Positions 1-5,727 are shown, numbered from the stretch's first letter. The stretch: 9,286 nt of DNA from Bacillota bacterium (GCA_023437885.1 JAEZFH010000398.1:1-9286), one strand, 5' to 3'. Numbers and translations are program-made. The notes: generated by a model not told the origin, from the letters alone.

Positions 1-140
1 ATATTGTACGTTCCTCAATCAACATTTCAGATTTTCTTTATGTCACGGTGCCACCGGATGAAAAAATGTAATGCTATAATTCGAACAATTTTTTCCGCCA
101 TCATCCAATGTAATATTTAATGTTTAATCTAAAATCTAAG

Positions 141-399
141 TTAGCAAAATCTAACGATCTGCTTACATCGGGGATCTGGCCTATTGTCAATAACCTTATC
201 TTTTGAATTTGCACAAGCCTTTCTGGTTAAGGTCTGGATTTTCACGATTAAAACTTGCATATGCACAGTACCAGCATTGATGGATTTGAACCATGCTGCC
301 ATTTCGCGCTCTCCAAAAAGAGCAGCCATCCCTTGTGTCAATTTGGATTGCTTTGAGTTTCTGTTCAACCTCACTGGTTCGGTCTGTCAAAACATTCAT
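141..399 (-). pseudogene. Small unrecognised gene, probably frameshifted
   Basis: I do not recognise the product. The start is well supported: ATG at 399 (MNVLTDRTSEVEQKL...) follows a GGGAGG ribosome site (408-413) by 8 bases, and a near-consensus promoter lies about 80 bases further upstream (485-513). The first frame reads plausibly for about 20 residues, then turns into cysteine- and tryptophan-rich sequence. A second frame, open from 374, continues as LTQGMAALFGEREMAAWF... to a TAA at 141. Joining the frames near 330-350 would give a hydrophilic, helical protein of about 85 residues. I infer one frameshift, by mutation or sequencing error. It could instead be two unrelated chance frames, but the good start signals argue that a gene was here. 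It lies downstream of a copy of the operator that also precedes the transporter. Confidence 0.38.
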
Positions 400-484
400 A
401 TTCCAAGCCTCCCAACTTTTATAGGTAGATCTTAATCTGCACTGTAGATATGAGCCGGAGACCAGCAGCTCATAGGTACAAGCT

Positions 485-513
485 CTTATAAGTAGGGTAA
501 CATTTTTTATCAA
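485..513 (-). promoter_or_regulatory. Sigma-A-type promoter of the small left-end gene
   Basis: On the minus strand TTGATA (508-513) and TATAAG (485-490) are exactly 17 bases apart, each one mismatch from the sigma-A consensus. Transcription would start near 477, leaving about 78 bases before the ATG at 399. The paired repeats at 526-554 end 12 bases upstream of the -35 box, a usual place for an activator. The aligned boxes in the second copy (5573-5602) are much poorer, so this copy may be the less activator-dependent one. Confidence 0.55.
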
Positions 514-581
514 TTCTGAGGAAAATCTTGCATAAAACGTCTTAATTCTACGTAAAATGTCATTTAGGCATAAAAAAGCAC
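492..581 (-). repeat. Duplicated regulatory segment, copy A
   Basis: This 90-base stretch aligns without gaps to 5580-5669 at 67 of 90 positions by my count, in the same orientation. The best blocks are GTAgGGTAAC/GTAgAGTAAC, TCTGAG, TAAAA.GTC and ACGTAAAATGT. The conserved part covers the paired direct repeats and extends to the -10 region of the minus-strand promoter. The genes downstream differ (small broken gene here, transporter there), so control DNA has been duplicated rather than a gene. Confidence 0.75.
526..554 (-). promoter_or_regulatory. Paired direct-repeat operator, copy A (LytTR-like)
   Basis: Read on the minus strand, TACGTAGAA (546-554) and TATGCAAGA (526-534) occupy equivalent places in two imperfect units repeating every 20 bases, with cores GACATTTTACG and GACGTTTTATG. 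LytTR regulators such as AgrA, ComE and PlnC bind two 9-bp direct repeats about 21 bp apart upstream of a -35 box. Spacing and position here fit that pattern. Assigning it to the regulator encoded at 2106-2849 is inference. Confidence 0.45.
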
Positions 582-601
582 CTATTGTTGCACCTATTGT
601 T
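578..601. repeat. Perfect 12-bp tandem duplication
   Basis: GCACCTATTGTT occurs twice head to tail (578-589 and 590-601) without mismatch. It sits just outside the duplicated regulatory segment. It looks like a recent slippage product; I see no function for it. Confidence 0.9.
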
Positions 602-819
602 ATTCATTACATCTTAACCGGATTGTCAGCCCGAGGCAGACAGCCGCAAAAAAAGAGCATCACATAATAACTATAAAGCTATTAGCGACGCCCTTTGGGA
701 ATAGAAGCAAAAGCAGATCTATAACGGTTCATAATCGGTTGCCTTCACTTCTTCAATATTATGAATAACTGCAAGAAAAAATACGCATTATGTATTATCT
801 TTTGATATGAATTGGAAGC
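602..819. other. Gene-poor stretch, possible coding remnants
   Basis: No convincing gene is visible. The minus strand has short open pieces broken by stops, for example a hydrophobic one reading LLLLFPKGVANSFIVIM, then TGA, then FFAAVCLGLTIRLRC. It could be a decayed membrane-protein tail or chance. A 16-codon frame beginning ATG at about 738 (MNRYRSAFASIPKGRR) has only a weak ribosome site. I would not annotate either as a gene. Confidence 0.3.
776..796 (-). terminator. Weak candidate terminator after the histidine kinase
   Basis: On the minus strand, 24 bases after the kinase stop codon, AATAC and GTATT can pair around a 7-base loop and are followed by a run of six T (776-781, partly shared with the stem). 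The stem is short and AT-rich, so termination would be inefficient. I see no better terminator between 602 and 819. Confidence 0.3.
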
Positions 820-2109
820 TTAGTGTGCTTCCCTTCCGGCTAATTGTAGGATTATTTGGGTAATAAACACATCGCCCTCCTGTACAAAACGGAGCATCCC
901 ACCGTACCTTTGCACAATCGTGGCTACACTTCGGGTACCGGAACCGCCGCCTTCCTTTGTCGTGAGGGGCAGCCCAGCGTCATTAAAGGCTGTTTGTACC
1001 GCTGCACTGTTGCGCAGCTCCAGCCGTAGGCTTTCATGATCCGTATACACTGTCAAAGTGATGTAGGCACCATATTCTACCTTTTCACAGGCTTCACAGG
1101 CATTTTCCAGAAGATTGCCGAACAATTCGCCGGTTTCCGGAGCGGTGAGAGGTAACTGTTCCGGAATATTGACCTCAGCTGAAAAGGAAATGCCACTGTT
1201 CACTGACCGCCTCGCATAGCGGCGAATAACCGCATTCACTACAACATTTTCACAGTACTGCATCAGTGTTGTCTCAACAATAAGTGAATCGTGCTGGAGC
1301 AGATACTCCCTTGCACCATTCACATCACCACGTTCTAAGTAATCCACCAGAAGAGCATTATGATGCCGCATATCATGGCGATTCTGCTTAGCCAAATTCA
1401 CAAAAGACTCCTGTGCAACAAGCTCCGTCTGCAAAAGCTCCTGCTGAGCGATGGAACGCAGCCTTTCCTCACGTAGGATATGTTCCTTGGAAATGATGGA
1501 CAGAGTATGACAAATCGAGATATAGGCCGCCAATGTAATTGCAGTAATCAATAGCATAGGTATTGCCTGCTCTGTCAGAGTCACCAAAACATCATCGCTA
1601 GTGATGAAGTAATAGGTGTAAGTAACCCAAACAGCAAGGGCCAGATAGAAGAACACATTCCAGTGCTCCACCATCTGGCGGTAGAGCGGACGTACAAAGT
1701 ATCGGAGTAACCAGTAAAAAAGCAAGAATAGCACAAAACGTATTGGCACATTTGCATAGAGCGGATAAGGCAGCTGCTCCGAAATCACGAAGCCGATCAC
1801 GACGACCATAGCGCTGATGTTTTGGAGCGTGATATAACTGAACAGCCATTGCATGAAGTTATCCTTGAACAACGGCTTGATTACAAAGCAGAGTACCGCG
1901 AACAGTATTCTTTCGAACTTTGCCAGTAGAGTTAAATTTCCGCTGATATAGCAAAATATGGCTGTACCAAAGTCAATACTAAGAATTCCCAGCATAGCCA
2001 AATATGTCACTTTTTTACTATACTTAGGTTGTAGCAGTGTGAGCATCAGCACTAAGTTCATGGTTGTACCTACAGCACCTCTTAATATATGCGGTAACAG
2101 CTCAATCAT
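820..2109 (-). CDS. AgrC-like membrane sensor histidine kinase (GHKL family)
   Basis: This is the sensor partner of the LytTR regulator just upstream. The first ~205 of 429 residues are hydrophobic and give about six membrane spans, as in AgrC-type peptide sensors and related kinases. A cytoplasmic helical linker (about 208-240) leads to the phosphoacceptor motif QNRHDMRHH with H245 the likely phosphorylated histidine. The ATP-binding domain follows: N box LFGNLLENACEAC (330-341, with E335 and N336) and a glycine-rich box GGGSGTRSVATIV (387-399). No PAS, HAMP or large extracellular domain is visible, so the signal is probably sensed by the membrane segments. The ATG at 2107-2109 overlaps the regulator stop in ATGA, implying translational coupling. 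Family assignment is secure. The signal is unknown: AgrC relatives often sense peptides, but no AgrB or clear AgrD gene lies in the window. Confidence 0.92.
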   Translation of the reverse strand: MIELLPHILRGAVGTTMNLVLMLTLLQPKYSKKVTYLAMLGILSIDFGTAIFCYISGNLTLLAKFERILFAVLCFVIKPLFKDNFMQWLFSYITLQNISAMVVVIGFVISEQLPYPLYANVPIRFVLFLLFYWLLRYFVRPLYRQMVEHWNVFFYLALAVWVTYTYYFITSDDVLVTLTEQAIPMLLITAITLAAYISICHTLSIISKEHILREERLRSIAQQELLQTELVAQESFVNLAKQNRHDMRHHNALLVDYLERGDVNGAREYLLQHDSLIVETTLMQYCENVVVNAVIRRYARRSVNSGISFSAEVNIPEQLPLTAPETGELFGNLLENACEACEKVEYGAYITLTVYTDHESLRLELRNSAAVQTAFNDAGLPLTTKEGGGSGTRSVATIVQRYGGMLRFVQEGDVFITQIILQLAGREAH

Positions 2110-2849
2110 ATCCTTCCTCCCTTAGGAAACATATAGGCAAAATAACGATCGGTAAATTCTCGGAAGGTTCCCCTAGCCAAGGGAAGCTCCTGCCCGGAGC
2201 GCATAATTATTCTCTTAGGCTCTACGGTACGGATCACTTTTTGATTCACGAGATAACCCTTGCAAGGGCTGACAAACTGCCCCGGTGACAATTCCTCGAG
2301 TGCAGCCTGCTGCTGTGACAGTGATTCCCGTGTTTCTTCGCTTCCTCCATCCTTCAGATAGACTGTCTGGGCATGGTTACGGCTCTCAATCCAAAGAATT
2401 TCATTCAATTCTATTGCTCGCGTGCCTCCGCCGGTCAATTTGAGAGCAACCTTTTGCTCCAGTCCTGTACTGAATTGTACCCTTACTCTGTTAAGCGCTT
2501 CACTTAGCTGCCCCTGAGTGAACGGTTTCAACAGATAATGGGCAGCTTTGAGAGCAAAGGCCTCCACTGCAAACTCATCGCTGGTAGTAAGGAAGATAAT
2601 TTCGCATTTATCCCCACGTTTTCGGATTTCCGCCGCCACCTGAATGCCGTCAATCCCCGGCATACACACATCCAACAATAGGATATCAAAGCCGCCGGTC
2701 TTGTCCAGACTCTCCAGGAAAATCAATGGGTTATTGTATGTAATAATATCAATCTTTTCTTCTGGGTGTTCGTTAAAATACTGCTTAACACCGGATTTTA
2801 TTTTTTCCAAATGATCTGGTATATCATCACAGATTGCAATACGCAGCAT
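2106..2849 (-). CDS. LytTR-family response regulator (AgrA/LytR-like)
   Basis: Cytoplasmic DNA-binding regulator of 247 residues. The receiver domain (about 1-118) has the acidic pair D8/D9, the phosphoacceptor D60 in DILLLDVCMPGIDG, T88/T89 at the switch position and K108 followed by P109. The second half (about 132-237) fits a LytTR domain: an ILWIESRNHAQTVYL segment, then FVSPCKGYLVNQKVI, then the closing RGTFREFTDRYFAYM. LytTR proteins bind paired short direct repeats about two helical turns apart. Repeats of this kind occur at 526-554 and 5614-5642, but none is obvious before this gene, so it may not regulate itself. The ATG is preceded by GAGGAG at 6 bases. It is first in a two-gene operon with the kinase and has its own promoter at 2947-2975. 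Confidence 0.93.
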   Translation of the reverse strand: MLRIAICDDIPDHLEKIKSGVKQYFNEHPEEKIDIITYNNPLIFLESLDKTGGFDILLLDVCMPGIDGIQVAAEIRKRGDKCEIIFLTTSDEFAVEAFALKAAHYLLKPFTQGQLSEALNRVRVQFSTGLEQKVALKLTGGGTRAIELNEILWIESRNHAQTVYLKDGGSEETRESLSQQQAALEELSPGQFVSPCKGYLVNQKVIRTVEPKRIIMRSGQELPLARGTFREFTDRYFAYMFPKGGRI

Positions 2850-2946
2850 AGTTCACTCCTCATTTCCACGGTTACATCCGCTTCCACTTTTTTTATCCTT
2901 TGTCAAAGCTTAAGCTATTATATATCGATAAGTTCGTTTCTACTAT

Positions 2947-2975
2947 ATTATATTCTATTGTCCAACTGTTATCAA
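2947..2975 (-). promoter_or_regulatory. Sigma-A-type promoter of the two-component operon
   Basis: On the minus strand TTGATA (2970-2975) and a perfect TATAAT (2947-2952) are separated by exactly 17 bases. Transcription would start near 2940, giving a leader of about 90 bases before the regulator ATG at 2849. The strength of this promoter suggests the system is made constitutively or held down by a repressor; the palindrome at 2979-2995 is placed to bind one. Confidence 0.7.
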
Positions 2976-2978
2976 TCG

Positions 2979-2995
2979 GGTAATCAATGATTACC
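2979..2995. promoter_or_regulatory. Perfect 8+1+8 palindrome beside a -35 box
   Basis: GGTAATCA-A-TGATTACC is a perfect dyad, 3 bases from the -35 box of the two-component promoter and overlapping the stop codon of the decarboxylase gene. No T-run follows on either strand, so it is not an intrinsic terminator. Its size and symmetry suit a dimeric helix-turn-helix regulator, but no such regulator is encoded in the window. An mRNA hairpin at the end of the decarboxylase message is the alternative. Confidence 0.5.
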
Positions 2996-3776
2996 TTTCC
3001 ACCTTATTTATTTCATCTTCGATATTCGTTAGGCTTCCTTTCGTACCTTCGTTCGATAAGTGCATTTCAAAGCTTTTCGTTTCATCTACAATTACATCTC
3101 CATTTTGCAAACGCAGCTCCAGCAAATGTCCACCCTTTGTCCTGTCCTCGGATATAAAATGCATATGATATCCGGAGACATTTACACCTCCGATATATTC
3201 AGGACACCAGACTACAACTACAGTTCCTTTTACATCATGAAACTCAAATATTGATTGATCCTTGGTTACCTCCGATAAGATAGGATAGGGTTTCTCTTGC
3301 TTCGGAACGGATCTTGTTTTAATATAATCAAATTCAGCATCAATACGAAATACATAGAATAAATCTGTGTTTGTAATGAACATATCAAGCTGTTTTTGTA
3401 ATGTATCTATGCTGTCAATACCTGTAAGCTTTTGAGAAGTGTCTTTATCAAGCATTGTAACCGCAGCAAAGGGAGTGGTCACCTCATCCTCGACTTCTAT
3501 CACTTTGCCCTCCGCATCTATTCGATAGACCTCTCCATTCAGTACAATCATTTCACCATCAAGCATATCAAAGGTTCCTAATCCTATGTTTCCGTTCTTC
3601 TTCAACTCTCCAATCGTAACGAATCCATCATAATTTCCTGATAATAAAGAATTGATTACAGACACCTGATATAAAGTATCCTCCGTCTTGGATGTATCGA
3701 ATTTTTTCGCACAGCCTGCAGATATCATGATTACGCAAAAGTATACTAATATACTTATATATTTTTTTAATTTCAT
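2991..3776 (-). CDS. budA: Alpha-acetolactate decarboxylase, lipoprotein form
   Basis: The product converts (S)-2-acetolactate to (R)-acetoin and CO2. The body matches the family: LYQVSVINSLLSGNYDG (35-51), GLGTFDMLDGEMIVLNGE (65-82, containing the DGE motif), TPFAAVT (101-107), an arginine in KTRSVP (R155) before EKPYPIL, and the metal site GYHMHFISEDRTKGGH, with H204, H206 and H217 the expected zinc ligands. Unlike common cytosolic BudA/AlsD, it starts with a basic, hydrophobic signal peptide ending ISAGC, so cleavage and lipidation at C22 would put the enzyme outside the membrane. A secreted form is known from Brevibacillus brevis. The ATG has an AGGTG ribosome site and lies 19 bases after the transporter stop, indicating one operon. 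No acetolactate synthase is visible. The gene looks more AT-rich than its neighbours, a possible sign of separate origin. Confidence 0.88.
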   Translation of the reverse strand: MKLKKYISILVYFCVIMISAGCAKKFDTSKTEDTLYQVSVINSLLSGNYDGFVTIGELKKNGNIGLGTFDMLDGEMIVLNGEVYRIDAEGKVIEVEDEVTTPFAAVTMLDKDTSQKLTGIDSIDTLQKQLDMFITNTDLFYVFRIDAEFDYIKTRSVPKQEKPYPILSEVTKDQSIFEFHDVKGTVVVVWCPEYIGGVNVSGYHMHFISEDRTKGGHLLELRLQNGDVIVDETKSFEMHLSNEGTKGSLTNIEDEINKVER

Positions 3777-3795
3777 AAATTCACCTACACATTCT

Positions 3796-5412
3796 CTATT
3801 TTGTCATTTTGTTATCACCAGAAGCAAGCATTTCCCTATCCAATAGCTTTAAATTATCGGCTGTCAGTACGATTATCATGACCTGCGCATGGGAATTGAC
3901 TGCTGTGAGCAGAAAATCCAGTATCGGCTCTGCTGCAAGTACCAGCACCATACCCTCTGCCGGAATACCAAGCTGTAAAAACAGCGCGGAATAAGCCATA
4001 TTAGTACCTCCGGCAACCGGTGGGGTGGCGATAGTCAGAACTGCGGATACAAGGACAAGCAGCACCAGCCACAACGGCGTAATCGGTAAGTCATATGCTG
4101 CGGCGACGCATAGCGCAGACACACTATAAATGATGCAGCCGGTGGGCTTAAAAAGTGTCTGTGCAAGAGATACACTGAACCTCGCGGCTTGACCCGCTAT
4201 ACCCAGATGTTTCTCACAGATTTCTAGCCTTAAGGGGAAGCTGGCTGCAGAGGATGCAGTACTGAAGGCCACAAGAAAAACAGGAAGTGTTTTTCGAAGC
4301 AGGGTGCCGATGGAAACGTGACAGCTCACACAGACGACGATGGTAAATACCAGTGCTAATAGTAGACATAGAACAACGACCAGTATCAGTATTTTAACTG
4401 CCCCACCCAGCTTAGAAGCATCCGATGTAACCGTCAGTCCGTAAAAGGTCACGAACACTAACAGTGGGATGAGCCGATTGATGCCGCGCATCAAAAGTGA
4501 CACCATATCCTCTGCCTGCCGCATAACATCCGACAAACCACCAGCCCGTTCGCCAAGGATCAGCAATGCAACACCAAAGCTCATCCCTAGCAAAATCAGC
4601 TGTAGGGCATTTCCTTCCAAAAACGGAGCAACCAAATTCGTAGGGATCATTTGAAGCACAAGATTAAAAATAGCTTGAAACCCGACAGCTTCTGTACCAC
4701 CTTCCCCGGACAATGGAAACAGCCACCCTACCACTGCGACCGACAAAGCGGAAACCACAAAGGTCAGCCCTAAAAAACGCAGTAGAAATTTCTTTCCGAT
4801 CCGACCCAGTGCAGCCACGTTTCCAATTCCTAAAATACCGGTACAGATGGAAAGAAAAATCATAGGCATTGCAACACCCGTGAGTAACCCTAAGAGGATT
4901 TTCAATGTTGGCATGGCGAGTTGCTCCGATAAAAACTGCTGTGCGTTCCATGGCAGGCGCATGGTCAGAAGACCAAAGATTATAGCTAGCATACCGGCCG
5001 ATGCAACCCACGACAGTTGATTGACCTTTTTTCCCGGCACCTGAAAATCAACTTGATTTACTCCTTTGATATAGCGGTAAATCGGCGATAAACCCAGGCT
5101 CTCCAGAATAACGTTACCTGCAGCGTCCAGCTCATTGTCCTCGAAATCGGTATTCGGATTTACACTGGGGCCGACGACAGACACGCGAATACTTCTCTGC
5201 CCGGGCCGGATACAATACTGAACAGTGCATAGGTCTGCACTTCCCGGTGTATTCCTCCAAAGATTTAAGACATCCTCAGCTGCAAGGCGGATACGAAGAG
5301 CTTTCCGACGTCCCATAATCTCCTGTAGCAGTGTGTTGATATGTATGCTGGCGGCGTCAATTCCTTCGTTTGTTAAAGGAAAACTCAATTTACTTGTATT
5401 TTGTCTTTTCAA
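3796..5412 (-). CDS. Divergent SLC1/DAACS-type transporter with N-terminal ATPase-like domain
   Basis: The product has 538 residues, against roughly 400-460 for usual dicarboxylate/amino-acid:cation symporters. Residues about 135-515 carry the transporter fold: repeated membrane spans, the hairpin-1 serine motif FSTASSAASFP (383-393), hairpin 2 around TPPVAGGTNMAYSALFLQLGIP (about 463-484) and the last helix EPILDFLLTAVNSHAQ (495-510). Key positions differ from GltPh: the NMDGT-type motif is KPTGC (422-426), Arg397 is L502 and Asp405 is Q510, while Asp394, Thr398 and Asn401 are kept (D499, T503, N506). Residues 1-130 resemble a GHKL/anti-sigma ATPase: an N-box-like RLAAEDVLN (E46, N50) and a C-terminal LGLSPIYRYIKGVNQVDFQVP strand, but no proper DxGxG box. 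The start is TTG: an in-frame TGA lies 24 bases upstream, AAAGGA is 10 bases before it, and the first internal ATG is codon 33. Co-transcription with the decarboxylase suggests a carboxylate or ketoacid substrate; this is unproven. Confidence 0.88.
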   Translation of the reverse strand: MKRQNTSKLSFPLTNEGIDAASIHINTLLQEIMGRRKALRIRLAAEDVLNLWRNTPGSADLCTVQYCIRPGQRSIRVSVVGPSVNPNTDFEDNELDAAGNVILESLGLSPIYRYIKGVNQVDFQVPGKKVNQLSWVASAGMLAIIFGLLTMRLPWNAQQFLSEQLAMPTLKILLGLLTGVAMPMIFLSICTGILGIGNVAALGRIGKKFLLRFLGLTFVVSALSVAVVGWLFPLSGEGGTEAVGFQAIFNLVLQMIPTNLVAPFLEGNALQLILLGMSFGVALLILGERAGGLSDVMRQAEDMVSLLMRGINRLIPLLVFVTFYGLTVTSDASKLGGAVKILILVVVLCLLLALVFTIVVCVSCHVSIGTLLRKTLPVFLVAFSTASSAASFPLRLEICEKHLGIAGQAARFSVSLAQTLFKPTGCIIYSVSALCVAAAYDLPITPLWLVLLVLVSAVLTIATPPVAGGTNMAYSALFLQLGIPAEGMVLVLAAEPILDFLLTAVNSHAQVMIIVLTADNLKLLDREMLASGDNKMTK

Positions 5413-5437
5413 TACTTCTATGTCCTTTCTTCAATCG

Positions 5438-5554
5438 TCAGCTGTAATAGCTATCGTAACATATATTGGTACCTCTCATTCCTTTGATTAATCCATTATC
5501 TTTTGTAAATTTACAGAGGCCCTTATATAAATCATTCAAATCAGTTGAGACCAC
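5438..5554 (-). CDS. Possible 38-residue leader peptide before the transporter
   Basis: A frame beginning GTG at 5552-5554 and ending TGA at 5438-5440 would encode VVSTDLNDLYKGLC... ending NICYDSYYS. It would be the first reading frame after the predicted start near 5565 and ends 25 bases before the transporter TTG. Support is weak: only AGGT precedes the GTG, no homologue is recognised, and the frame runs open much further upstream (to about 5710) through operator and terminator DNA, so its openness alone proves little. The peptide has two Cys and several Tyr near its end. It could be a leader peptide, a short secreted or signalling peptide, or simply untranslated leader. Confidence 0.22.
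   Translation of the reverse strand: MVSTDLNDLYKGLCKFTKDNGLIKGMRGTNICYDSYYS
5504..5515. promoter_or_regulatory. Perfect 12-bp palindrome in the transporter leader
   Basis: TGTAAATTTACA is self-complementary across all 12 bases. It lies about 50-60 bases downstream of the predicted transcription start, where a bound repressor could act as a roadblock. I cannot name a regulator, and chance is possible in AT-rich DNA. Confidence 0.3.
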
Positions 5555-5572
5555 ACCCTGATTACCTACTAC

Positions 5573-5602
5573 GATATATGTAGAGTAACATTTTGAAATC
5601 AC
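5573..5602 (-). promoter_or_regulatory. Weak promoter of the transporter-decarboxylase operon
   Basis: Alignment with the left-end promoter (485-513) places the -10 box at TATATC (5573-5578). The -35 region is poor, GTGATT (5597-5602) at 18 bases being the best hexamer. Such a promoter should need an activator, and the paired repeats at 5614-5642 end just upstream. The start would be near 5565, giving a leader of about 150 bases. An alternative -10 is TATACT (5607-5612), but the downstream repeat would then lie between -10 and -35. Confidence 0.42.
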
Positions 5603-5669
5603 TCTGAGTATAATTTTTCGTAAAATGTCATAATTTAACGTAAAATGTAATTTAATTATGAAAAACCCC
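5580..5669 (-). repeat. Duplicated regulatory segment, copy B
   Basis: This is the partner of 492-581 (67 of 90 identical, ungapped, same orientation). It begins 32 bases beyond the terminator T-run of the surface-polysaccharide operon and ends within the -10 region of the transporter promoter. Within it two 20-base units stand in tandem (5611-5630 and 5631-5650, 17 of 20 identical), a more regular arrangement than in copy A. Confidence 0.75.
5614..5642 (-). promoter_or_regulatory. Paired direct-repeat operator, copy B (LytTR-like)
   Basis: On the minus strand TACGTTAAA (5634-5642) and TACGAAAAA (5614-5622) are 20 bases apart, each preceded by ACATTT. The first differs by one base from the TACGTTAAT repeat described for the LytTR-type plantaricin regulators; the usual spacing there is one base longer. 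It lies at about -49 to -77 from the predicted start, suitable for activation. The regulator encoded at 2106-2849 is the obvious candidate to bind here, by inference from family and proximity. Confidence 0.52.
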
Positions 5670-5696
5670 TGTTGAAATTCTTTCCTTCTGCATAAT

Positions 5697-5727
5697 AAAA
5701 AGGCTTGCATCCATTCCGATACAAGCC
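5697..5727 (-). terminator. Intrinsic terminator of the surface-polysaccharide operon
   Basis: Minus-strand GGCTTGTATC pairs with GATGCAAGCC (10 pairs, one of them G-U) around the loop GGAATG and is followed directly by TTTTT. It begins 53 bases after the deacetylase stop and separates that operon from the transporter control region. Confidence 0.9.

Noticed and set aside
466..490. Hairpin ATGAGC...GCTCAT near the left-end promoter as a terminator
   Set aside because: The stem has 6 pairs with a 12-base loop and no T-run, and it lies just after the predicted start. It is too weak to call.
400..513. Upstream TTG at 513 as start of the left-end small gene
   Set aside because: It lies in the -35 box, before the predicted transcription start, and the added residues look non-coding. 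The ATG at 399 has GGGAGG before it.
820..2849. Complete agr-type quorum-sensing locus
   Set aside because: Kinase and regulator fit the type, but no AgrB-like protease or convincing AgrD precursor is present in the window.
2766..2990. Plus-strand frame of 74 codons across the two-component promoter
   Set aside because: It overlaps the regulator gene antisense and the promoter region, and its composition is that of translated AT-rich non-coding DNA.
5438..5710. A 90-codon minus-strand frame spanning 5710 to 5438
   Set aside because: It starts inside the terminator and crosses both operator repeats and the promoter, so the full length cannot be a sensible gene. Only its last 38 codons are kept as a low-confidence leader.
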